In this document: positions 54,717 through 64,000 of the stretch, one piece after another
Layout of the letters: each line of letters starts with the position of its first letter
How positions within the stretch are numbered: position 1 is the stretch's first letter
Source: Aporrectodea caliginosa
Taxonomy: Eukaryota > Annelida > Clitellata > Crassiclitellata > Lumbricidae
Reading direction: 5' to 3'
DNA length: 64,000 bases
NCBI GenBank assembly: GCA_020284085.1
Contig: JACEVL010000154.1
Span: forward strand, 1,563,143 to 1,627,142
Program-made: the position numbers and the translations under genes
Notes under the pieces: generated by a model
Database searches by the model: none
What the model saw: only the letters and a program-made list of their open reading frames with translations
Told to the model about the DNA's origin: nothing

Positions 54717-57631
54717 TTGCAGCATGAATGGGGCTGTAGATTGGCCTAGTTCATAAGAAGAGAAAGTGGAACGCAAAAAGGACACCAAGAATCAGCTTCG
54801 GCAGGTACACATGAAAAGCTGAGAAGATTGCCATGCGCAATGAATGTCCGATAGCAAGACATAAAGTTGAAGACGCAATGAGGCCCATATTATCTGTATA
54901 GGTAGGCCTTATAGTATAAGGGCCCAAGGCCGTAGCCATGATATTGTTTCGGGGGTGTTTGCTCGTCCTTGAGCAAGCCGAAAAGCAACCGAGTCAACCG
55001 ACTAAGGGGTTTGTGTTAGTAAATGTATTCTTTCGTTTTTACATTATTTAATTTCTGGTGGTGTTTAAACACTCAAAACACCCCCCTCCCTAGATACGTC
55101 CTTGTAAGGGCCTATAGGGCTATAGGCTATACTAGATAGCGTGGACCTCGCAGCGAGAGACGCGTCATAGAACCTGCAGTGTTTTCAAACATACTGCTTT
55201 ATATGAAGTAGGCCTATAGTAGTAATATGATGGGATTGATGGCTACCCAGCCAGCCAGTAAAGTCCGTCAGTCTGCAGTTAGTCAGACAGACAGACATAG
55301 ACAGACAGGCATTCTGACTGACTGACTGACTGACTGACTGACTGACTGACTGACTGACTGACTGACTGATAGCCGGATAGGTGCAGGAGGGAGTCTGGCA
55401 GGCAGGCAGGCACACGTAGACGAAGGGACTACAAGCAACAGGCTGGAAGGATGCGCAAGAAACCATAAAATGCCTTAAATAGCATTCCCAACAAGGGATA
55501 GCAAGTGCACATAAACACATATGGTTGTTCTTTTACGCAAGCCTGCAACAGACTGTGGCAGATCCAGGATTGATCGCTTAGGGGCAAAGGTTCTTTCTGA
55601 GGGGTGCCGCGTTCTAGGGTTAAAATGACAATTAACTTTAAGTTTAAGTGATAGTATAATTAATTACACAGTTCAAATAATGCCACATGTGTATTGTGTA
55701 GCACTAGCAGACCCATAGTAGGCCTAAGCATATTATATCCCATGTAAAACTGTTTCGAAGTGACGAACTATTCCGAGATAAAATGTTGCAGCTGATTCAT
55801 TAAGCATTTATATGGGCCCAAAGTTACGCCTATTATAGCCGCTCCGCTCAATTTTCCAGGTGATGATGACGATGATTATGATGATGACGACGACGACGAC
55901 GATGGTGATGATGAGGGTGATGGTGACGGTGAATATAGGATGTTGATGTTTTGATGGTGGTGGTGACAATGGTGATGGTTATGGTGGTGATGATGATGAT
56001 GATGATGGTAATGGTGATGATATTACGACGACTTCCGATAGACTCTCGACTTTAAAGTTCTGACAGATTCGACTCTTCCGTGATGCGAAGTGGCATGATT
56101 CTAAATGACTCGAAGTCACTCGATATTAAAGATTCAGTTCTAACTAACCCTCGAGTCTTACTCAATTCTAATTGACCGACAAATAGCCTATCTCTTCAGA
56201 CTATAATCGAGCAAGTACATACCGTTTGAGCAGCCAGGCCAGCAACCTACACGACGGAGTTTATAATAAATGCATGTGAAATCATACGTATACAGATCAA
56301 AAGAAGTCATGCGAAAGCGTGAATGCAAGCTTTGCATGCACGAGGCAAGTCTATGCAGCTGCTGGCCCAGCGACTGAAACAAGGCAACTGTATAGGGCTT
56401 CGAATGACTCCTCATCCGTGGCTGTAACCCACTCCACGCCCCACTCCGCAGAGGGCGTTGTATACATAGAACCGGATGTTGATGCAGACGATCACAAAGC
56501 TATCCTAGCATATCAGCTCTCCTTCAAAATGTGCTTGGACTTTGGAGCTGCCCAACGCGAAGCTCAGCAACCGCGAGCACTGCCTGACCTGTGTCACCAT
56601 AAGCGGCGGGGAAATGAATAGGGCTTTGCCCTTATACCCGGGGTCCACGACTTAGCTAACATCCAATATTTGTCGCCACACTAAATATCACTTAATCTCT
56701 TTTAGTTAGCTTCCAGTGTTCAACGACATGTTACATAAGGCTGTCACGGCTGTTGACGTCGACCCTATATACCTTACCCATAATAGTTTATGACTCGAAC
56801 AGCATTGCTTTTCAAGCAAGCACAAAAGGCGACGTGTACCGGTCGAATTAGACCTCTATTCAACGCTTGAGCCTGAATTGTGTACGTCATTAAGATGCTT
56901 GGATAGTGTCTCGTCACTGTGACCACCACACGTAACCATGGCAGAATGTGTCAGAAAGAGCAGAGCTGAATTGATAGGGGGAGATCATAGTCGTGAATTT
57001 CAGGTGACACGGGGTACCCGCACCAACATTAATAAGATTTATATATAAGCCTTATTAAGCCTACAGACATCCCAAATGGCTCTTTCTACTAGGAACTATA
57101 TCAAAGATCAAGTAGGCCTATACGCAGCCATGGGTGTATTTAGGGGTGGTTTACGGGTTCAACCCCCCCCCCAAATAAATGCATTACTGCAGTGTTATTA
57201 AAAACTAAAAATGTAGACGAATACGACCATGTCCAATGGAAAACCACCGAAAACTAACCCACCCACACCCAAATTGTTTGCTGACTATAGGCCTACGCTC
57301 CTGTATACGCAGCCGCCCCACAAAAGCTTGTGGTCCAGAATCGAGATCACAAGATTGCGCCTGCCATTAAACCTGCAACAACTGGCTTTAGCAGATGAAG
57401 AATCACCCGTATTGCATTTGCATGGCAACTTTGAAGACCGCAGGAAACCTGACAATTCACCATCTGCCTCTCGACTGCACGAAGGAAGGTATCATGCCAC
57501 CAGATATAATTATTTTGGTCGCTGATTTCTCAGATCCATCGGATTTCAACCATGCATGCAGTCTTCTTCAATGGATCATGAATTTTGACTGCGATTTCGC
57601 ACGAAGCGACCATCGTATGCTAACTTGGGCA
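54717..57631. other. Non-coding region with simple repeats
   Basis: Contains a (CTGA)n array (55315-55368) and a GAT/GGT tract (about 55861-56020). Frames at 56319 and 57229 have no recognisable domains. A transposon-like fragment with CCCCCTCCCTAGATACGTCC lies near 55080. Confidence 0.45.
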
Positions 57632-58114
57632 TTATGATGTAGCGACCGTGCCGCCCTCTAGCGGTCGATCGTGATGTTGCGGAAATTGGTAATCAGGTAA
57701 GTTATTTTGGGAAAGGATTCGAACCTGTGTCCGGGCAGAGGAGGATGTGCGGGGTACCTCTATTTCCTTATCCGGTTTAGGCACTAGCAATTGTTGCAAC
57801 CGGGCACTTCGTCTAAGGCCTCCATCTAGCGGTGCTACCGAGTGGTGAGTAGCGGCGCTCTCATCAAATACCAGGGGTTCATCATCGGACATACTGTACG
57901 CTGTTTCTGCTGTCTGCAGACCAATGCATGGCGATGCATCCGGGTTCTTATCCTCCGCAACATTATAATCAGTGTGACCTCTAGTGTCCGGTAAATGTAA
58001 CTTGGTCATTATTAGTTTCAATATGGCCGTTTGTTCTTCCTGGCGTCTAACTAGGCTTTGCCAAAGTTCATCACTTACTCTACCACTAGGCAAAGAAGAT
58101 TCATCTTGCGCCAT
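57632..58114 (-). CDS. Hypothetical protein, possibly gag-like
   Basis: About 160 residues starting MAQDESSLPSGRVSDELWQSL (third residue block DESS), with an early helix LVRRQEEQTAILKLIMTKL that could be a coiled coil, an acidic middle (SDDEPLVFDES) and LRRSARLQQLL. No known domain is evident. A TATA box and another short ORF lie upstream on the same strand, an arrangement like the 5' end of an LTR element, but no LTR pair, zinc knuckle or protease was found. The frame is open without repeats, so it could be real coding sequence. Confidence 0.35.
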   Translation of the reverse strand: MAQDESSLPSGRVSDELWQSLVRRQEEQTAILKLIMTKLHLPDTRGHTDYNVAEDKNPDASPCIGLQTAETAYSMSDDEPLVFDESAATHHSVAPLDGGLRRSARLQQLLVPKPDKEIEVPRTSSSARTQVRILSQNNLPDYQFPQHHDRPLEGGTVATS

Positions 58115-58633
58115 ATTAATGTATTTAATGATGATTAACGTCAAAACACAAACAATTTAGCGTCAAATACAGCGCCCTCTGGTGGCGTAATCAAACTAAT
58201 GTTCAGAGTTCAATTGCACAATTACTTCTATAAGCGTCAATAATAACATAGACAAGTTACTAATCAATAATATTAATTACATAGACAATCATTAGGATTC
58301 GAACTAGAGTACAAGTATCTTAAACGTCTGACCTCTATTATACCACAGAAACCGTGAAGGCTTTTCCTTCTTCTGTGCCAACAACAGCGCTCACCGGAAG
58401 AAAGACTTGTTCAACACCAGAGCTTGCAACCTTCGGCGTCGAACCCTCGACCGAAACCAAAGAACAGTTGCTCTCCTTGTGTGTCACTCCGATCTTCCCG
58501 CGGCTATTGTTCTTCAGGCGCGCCAAAGCCGTTTCGCGCCAAAACTGTATTACTTCAGCTCTTAGCACTGGCGAAGGTCCTTCTCTGACCACGGCCTAAC
58601 TCCAACTGACTAATGCACGCATCCACTCACCGC

Positions 58634-58642
58634 CTTATATAG
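58634..58642 (-). promoter_or_regulatory. TATA box, minus strand
   Basis: CTATATAAGGCGG on the minus strand, with TTAGTCAGTTGG (initiator-like) about 30 bp downstream. It faces the ORFs at 58338-58592 and 57632-58114. Confidence 0.5.
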
Positions 58643-58799
58643 CGATGGTTTCCCGCATAAATCTACCACACATCGCTGCAGCTGTCAGCGTGCGGAATTA
58701 TGGCGCGTAAGCGGTCCTCTGAAACCGATCGATAATTCCCGCGCTACACGTTCCTTAAAACACTCAACAGAAAAAGGCGCCAACTTGCATGATTACACA

Positions 58800-59088
58800 C
58801 AGGGCCGCATTAAGACTTTCGGGGGGCCCTATAAGCCAAGGGCCGAGTTAAGACATCCGGGGGCCCTAACCGGAAAGCCATTTTTCCAGATTTGCAGAAA
58901 AACCATTGTTTATTACTTTGAAAAATTTCTAATGACTTTTTTTTTGCTTTTCCGTCTTTTTTCACAAGAAAATTGTGAAATAGGACCTTTGTACCATCTG
59001 ATTTTTATATTTCCTGACAGTTGGGCCCTCAAAACGTTGCGGGGCCCTAAGCCATGGCTTATTTCCCTTATAGGTTAATCCGGCTCTG
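58800..59088. mobile_element. hAT MITE (CAGGGCCGCATTAAG ends), 8-bp TSD
   Basis: 289 bp from CAGGGCCGCATTAAGAC to GGTTAATCCGGCTCTG with exact ATTACACA duplications (58792-58799, 59089-59096). GGGGCCCTA motifs lie inside both ends. The interior TTTTTTTGCTTTTCCGTCTT also occurs in the MITE at 7647-7919, hinting at common ancestry. Confidence 0.92.
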
Positions 59089-59096
59089 ATTACACA

Positions 59097-59959
59097 GCAA
59101 AGAGAAGAGGTGCCAACCCGTGCCGAGGTTCGGCACAATGATAGAGGCACGAGGTCATTAGATTAGAATTAGATTAGAAGACACTCAGTTATATACCGTC
59201 TAACAAATTACGACAACACAACAATGTGACGCTGACTGCGTGTCTAACTGATCTTAACAATGTGATGGTATACGCTGCTATTGCTACCGCTAATGATGAC
59301 GGTCATGATAATAATGTGATGAGTAAGGCACAATTATTCGGCCCTTTGGGTCAATGAGACGAATGTTTCTGTGTCCTGGCCACAATTTAGGCCTATAGTA
59401 TATTTCCTCCAAAGGAATATGTATGTCTGTGTCTGTTCGTTTGTCTGTCTCTATCTGCAATGCGAGTGTCAGTCTGAGTCAGTTTGTCTGGATGGCCAAG
59501 AGGCAGCCGGGGTTTAACTTCAAAGCGTTAGCGATCTCAATTTCTTAGTCCCTGCATCTGAGGGCGTGACGTGTATACCCAGTCCTTTTCTCTCACAATT
59601 TACCATCAAACTGCATACGTGTTCGGTCGATGCATGCATGTGCTCGTTTTATGTGAGCCCAAATGGAACAGCAATCTTCAGACACCTTCCTGCTCCCTCA
59701 CCCCTCCCCCACTGTTGGGTTTACAGTCCAGGACGCTAACTCTCAGACAATGGCGCATCCTGTTACAGTAGTGCTAATGACTCTAAGTCCCTCCTGTTGT
59801 TATCATGTACTGCGATAATAGTAATAACTTAGGTGACCCTATAGCTAGCGGGACTATATTGTCCTTTCGGGGTTCCCTTTTGTGGCTAGTGATGAAAAAT
59901 AATCATGCTGCTACTGTGTTGTGATGCTAACAATGGCAAATAATCATGTTACCTGTGCT
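59097..59959. other. Non-coding region without recognised gene
   Basis: No bounded element or convincing ORF. Short TCTG-like stretches occur near 59420-59490. Confidence 0.45.
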
Positions 59960-60015
59960 TCACTTCAATGGCTTCAATAAAAGAATTGAATTGAATTGAA
60001 TTGAATTGAATTAAT
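59960..60015 (+). repeat. LINE 3' tail, (TTGAA)n
   Basis: GCTTCAATAAAAGAATTGAA followed by further TTGAA units. It resembles the tail at 19140-19168. Confidence 0.6.
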
Positions 60016-60109
60016 GCAGTAATAGGCAATAATATTATGTCAGTACGTCAAATTTTCAGACGCTTGTCTGAATCCATCTGTGGTTACGGTCTGCACGCAT
60101 TGTATTCGA

Positions 60110-60195
60110 TCAAATGCCGAGGCAACCATTCAAAGAGCGCCTCTGAGTAGGTTTCTTGAAGAGGCGCTATATAAATTCTCGGAATGAATGAAAGA
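60110..60195 (+). repeat. LINE 3'-end fragment (AGGCGCTATATAAATTC family)
   Basis: GTAGGTTTCTTGAAGAGGCGCTATATAAATTC then GAATGAATGAA. It is the inverse-orientation match to 51470-51530. Confidence 0.7.
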
Positions 60196-60576
60196 GACAG
60201 CGGAGACATGGATCTGATGAGATCGGGAAACGGTTGTGAAACGAACAGAATTAAGACAAATTGAGTGAAACATGCGTGTGCCTGTATACCTGACCCGAGG
60301 TTCAATGGCTCGGCATGCCCCCTTTATTGCGTGACAAACAGTATAGGATATATGGCTGATGTCAATTTCGCCGCATATAGCAAACAGATGTCCTAGAACG
60401 GTTGGTTAGAGAACCAGTCGGAACGACCAGCCCTGCAGCACTATTAGGCCTAACTTAAGTAAATAGCGTTCGCTCAATATACCGTATAGGCCTACTCTAT
60501 GTCAAATATCTTATGGGATTCAACATTTAACTGTACGTCTACTTTATCTAAATATAATCTATAGCACGCTGTCATA

Positions 60577-60790
60577 ATGCTCAAGGCATCGGCTAATGGT
60601 CACTATAGATCAAACCCGTTGTACAAGACAACATTTAAGAGGGAGTCCCTCGCAAAAGCCAAGAAGGGAGTCTGTGAAGACCGGAACAGACTGTGCAGAG
60701 AAACTTTCTGCAGAAGACAGTTCCAGAGTCTAGGGCTGGCAACAGAAAAGGCGCGCCCATGCATACAGACAGCCGTCCTTATCTATACCG
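60577..60790 (+). repeat. LINE 3'-UTR-like fragment
   Basis: CAGTTCCAGAGTCTAGGGCT then GGCAACAGAAAAGGCGCG parallels TTCCAAGTGGAGGGGCCAAC at 51625, a segment recurrent in LINE 3' regions. The open frame over it has no known domain. Confidence 0.45.
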
Positions 60791-60799
60791 AAAAGTCAG

Positions 60800-61660
60800 C
60801 TTGAGAAAGTCAGAAGATCTGGATGAGTAGAGGTCTTTTAATTACATTTATGGCATGCATTGTAACTAATCATGGCCTATTTTGGCCAGTAATATTTTAA
60901 AAATCAATTAGGTCCATAGCAGGTGCTTTTTTTAAATGCTACGAGGAGATAATTAGGGCTACACGTGCCTTCCCTATCTTTAAAATCTATGTTAAATTTG
61001 GTTAATCTACGATAATCTGTGACTGTTATTTAAAGGTAAGCCTAATGATTATAAACAGTTAAACGGATGAGACTTGTGAACAAAGGTGTTTTTTATCATG
61101 TTTACCTAGGTTAAAACTGACGAATCTGAATCAACAGCTGTCTTCCTCTCGTTCGGTAGATCGGCCTGGCTTGAATGGACAATCGGACGGACGGATGGTT
61201 GATCAGAAGGCTAATGGACGCACCAGACAAGTGTTATTGTGGACATTAAATTTAGGCTCTATATATGCACCTTGGTATTCCATCACCATGTGAGCAGGTA
61301 AAGTCAACAAAATATCTCTAACAAACGGGCCACATGTGCTTATCGCTCGTGTTCCTTCCTTATGTGTTCAAGGCCCAGTTTCAAAAACTGCAGACTCATA
61401 ATCGATCCACGGACGCAGCGCCCATGAAAAGGCCAAAGCGTAAACAGTAGGTCACCATAATTATAATCTACGAATCAATGAAGACATAAACGGCAGATAA
61501 GACTGATAAGGGTATTTACAACAATCACGTCGCGCTGCAGGCTCGTCTGCTTTGTTGACTCATTCGATGCGGCCTAATAATAGGATATAACCGCGGGAGT
61601 TGAATAACATTAAGTCGCTAAGTGGCTGAACCCATTCACCGCTCCGGAACAAGCGAGAGA
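60800..61660. other. Non-coding region without recognised gene
   Basis: Mixed sequence with no supported ORF or bounded element. Confidence 0.45.
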
Positions 61661-61667
61661 GAGATAG

Positions 61668-61865
<198 letters not shown>

Positions 61866-61925
61866 TGTATAATATAGCAGTTGCTTTTACAATTGCAGTG
61901 ATGTTGCTTTTACAATTGCAGTGAT

Positions 61926-63115
61926 GCGTAGACAAGATTCTTTACAACTTTTTTTGCGCCGACGCCGCACCGTTTAGCCTGTGTTTGATCGAGTCATTCC
62001 ACCAGTTCGCAGTTGAAGTTTCCGTCAGTCCGTCTATCTGTCTCTCCGACTGCCTTCCTTCATGTATCTCTGTTTCTACGTGTGGATGCGCGTGTGGCAG
62101 TCTGCTTGCGTAATGCCTTCAAACATCCTGCCATTAGATTGCTATATGTGCACCTCAGTCGAACGGTCTATTGACTGTTGGGTCATGCATCTGAACAGCA
62201 TTTAGAAAATTGTATTAGGCTACCTTCACACATCTATATGATCCTGAGAAGTTTCTACAGAGACTTGTTAGCAAGCGTGCCCGCAGGGTGTTACCTTTAC
62301 TTTTTACTTTTACCACTTACCTTTCCATCCATGATCACTAGTCTGTCCTCTGATTTTCTACAGCGCCACCTTGTGACGCGATTATGATGACGACGGTGAA
62401 GATGAAGGGAGGAGGACGACGATGATGAAAAGCATGAATGGTCTGTTAAGCATCGATGCGATTTCAATGAGATTCGTTATATTCACCTTTAAGATTGGGT
62501 AACAACTAACAAGTTGTCGATATCAGACTTCTTCACTGTTGATATACCGACGCCGTGTTTGGCTTCCTTAGTCGCTAATCTATCGCCGTTCTCTATCCGA
62601 TAAATATATATAATGCATGTATTGCTCTCGGCTACATTCTCTGGTAGCCTATCTATTCAGTGCATATACGCGGCCTCGTCTGAAAGCTTCTGCGCCATCT
62701 ACGGTCCCAACTGCATGCAGCTGTAGTGGGCGTGTCCACTGCTCCAATTGGGTGGGCATGAATAGCCGACAATAGGCCCACATAGGCTGCCGATCAGTCG
62801 AGCACTATTATCTTCCTAAACTCTTCACCTCCCAACAGTGCATAAATTGCCTTAATTAGGCAAAAATAAAAAAACATGATTTTAATTAGGTCGGGTCAGA
62901 GGACTAAAAAAATTTCTTTTCCTGGACCGTCAATGAGGTTATAAGGCCGCTGTAGAAGGCTGAATAGACTCCAGGACAAAAGGACTCCTGGAATGTTTTT
63001 ATCCTAGTAAGCTTATAATGACTGCAGAGTTAATCGATACTATAGGACAAAAACATTCCAGTTTGAGAATAGACACTACGGGATTTTTTTTCGTTTGAGA
63101 TCGCACCAAATGACT
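61926..63115. other. Non-coding region without recognised gene
   Basis: A foldback of GGAATGTTTTTATCCTA and TAGGACAAAAACATTCC lies at about 62991-63060, just before the minisatellite. No ORF is supported. Confidence 0.45.
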
Positions 63116-63119
63116 GGTG

Positions 63120-63740
63120 GAGTTTGTTTTTCCTATAGGGCATATTGAATGGAGGAGTTGATTCTTTCTAGGGCAAATTGAATGGAGGAGTTGATTCTTT
63201 CTAGGGCAAATTGAATGGAGGAGTTGATTCTTCCTGGGACCAATTAAATGACTTGCGGAGTTTATTCTTCATAGGGCAAATTGAATGGCCGAGTTGATTC
63301 TTCCTATGGAAAATTGAATGGCCGAGTTGATTCTTCCTATGGAAAATTGAATGGCCGAGTTGATTCTTCCTATGGAAAATTGAATGGCCGAGTTGATTCT
63401 TCCTATGGAAAATTGAATGGCCGAGTTGATTCTTCCTATGGAAAATTGAATGGCCGAGTTGATTCTTCCTATGGAAAATTGAACGGCCGAGTTGATTCTT
63501 CCTATGGAAAATTGAATGGCCGAGTTGATTCTTCCTATGGAAAATTGAATGGCCGAGTTGATTCTTCCTACGGAAAATTGAATGGCCGAGTTGATTCTTC
63601 CTATGGAAAATTGAATGGCCGAGTTGATTCTTCATGAGACCAAAATGACTTCGTATGGAAAATTGAATGGGGCGGGTTTATTATTCGTAGGGCAAATTGA
63701 ATGGGGTAGTTGATTCCTCCAATGGCAAATTGAATGGGCC
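63120..63740. repeat. 33-bp minisatellite
   Basis: About ten near-identical 33-bp units (63281-63637) of the form ATGGCCGAGTTGATTCTTCC followed by TATGGAAAATTGA, flanked by diverged units on both sides. The period is divisible by three, so both strands stay open; this is not evidence of a gene. Confidence 0.95.
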
Positions 63741-63767
63741 CATGGGGGCGGGTTTATTATTCGTAGG

Positions 63768-63880
63768 GTCAGTGGCGTTACTGGCGTAGCAAGGTTTTTG
63801 GGGCAATTATTGTGCAGATCTTTGGTTGTGGGCCCTCCCGGGGCCCTCCCCGTTGAACCCCCTTCGATTTCAAACAAAAA
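63768..63880. repeat. MITE fragment (CAGTGGCGTTAC type)
   Basis: It starts CAGTGGCGTTACTGGCGTAG and contains GGGCCCTCCCGGGGCCCTCC and CCCCCTTCGATTTC. It is a decayed relative of the CAGTGGCGTAAC family; the right end is degenerate. Confidence 0.5.
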
Positions 63881-64000
63881 ACGCTGTGCTAAAAGCGCTG
63901 TAGCATGCATACAACATAAATTAGGTCAGATTATCAAATTGGACAACTCATAATTTAAGTGTCAAGTCTACGGCATTTAAGGTCCTCCGTGCACGGACCA

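Noticed and set aside
58280..58345. tRNA gene on the minus strand
   Set aside because: A box-B GTTCGAATCC and a TTTAAGA anticodon-like loop are present, but the anticodon stem does not pair and no acceptor stem closes.
63201..63637. 144- and 118-codon repetitive proteins on opposite strands
   Set aside because: Both follow from a 33-bp minisatellite whose period is divisible by three. There is no start context, splice signal or known domain.
63120..63740. CRISPR-like array
   Set aside because: Units are contiguous and near-identical with no variable spacers, and the DNA is eukaryotic.

Overview
The window is animal nuclear DNA. It has short exons with canonical GT/AG splice sites, many long microsatellites, and a dense mix of DNA transposons, LINEs, SINEs and one LTR retrotransposon. 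No operon-like or bacterial feature is present. The best guess is a marine invertebrate deuterostome, probably an echinoderm. The reasons are inference: fucolectin (F-type lectin) exons joined to a PAN/apple exon, a Gmr1-like Ty3/gypsy element (a group described from deuterostomes), and a dispersed AGGCCTA word.

About 0-20 kb is a small lectin locus. On the minus strand, exons at 7321-7566, 6225-6461 and 5059-5300 encode the two halves of one fucolectin domain followed by a C-terminal PAN domain and a stop codon. A second minus-strand fucolectin half-domain lies at 270-524. On the plus strand, two copies of a signal-peptide exon (13596-13653 and 16829-16886) sit in a tandem duplication of about 3.1 kb. 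They are in splice phase with a fucolectin exon at 19250-19489. Every internal junction is phase 1, so the modules could be shuffled without breaking frame. The introns contain hAT elements.

About 20-24 kb is transposon-rich. It holds the 3' part of a LINE on the minus strand, a complete mariner-like element with 30-bp perfect inverted ends and a frameshifted transposase, an inverted pair of an unclassified repeat, and another LINE C-terminus. About 24-27 kb has no recognised gene.

At 27.2-31.8 kb lies a Ty3/gypsy element with gag, zinc knuckle, protease and integrase, then the start of reverse transcriptase. Integrase before reverse transcriptase is the Gmr1-type order. It carries three frameshifts and stops abruptly where 1.3 kb of CTGT/ACAG repeat begins.

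About 33-48 kb is a patchwork of short non-autonomous DNA transposons, many with exact 8-bp target duplications (hAT), three copies of one tRNA-derived SINE family (one at 18.5 kb), LINE fragments and ATT/GAT/AT microsatellites. At 48.3-50.8 kb a 2.5-kb element with 23-bp inverted ends carries a single ORF with a C-terminal zinc-knuckle-like motif; I cannot assign it to a superfamily. About 51-64 kb holds more LINE pieces, a PIF/Harbinger-like MITE, another hAT MITE, one possible unknown exon, an ORF with an upstream TATA box that may be gag-like, a 0.2-kb CA array and a 33-bp minisatellite. No rRNA, canonical tRNA or CRISPR array is visible.
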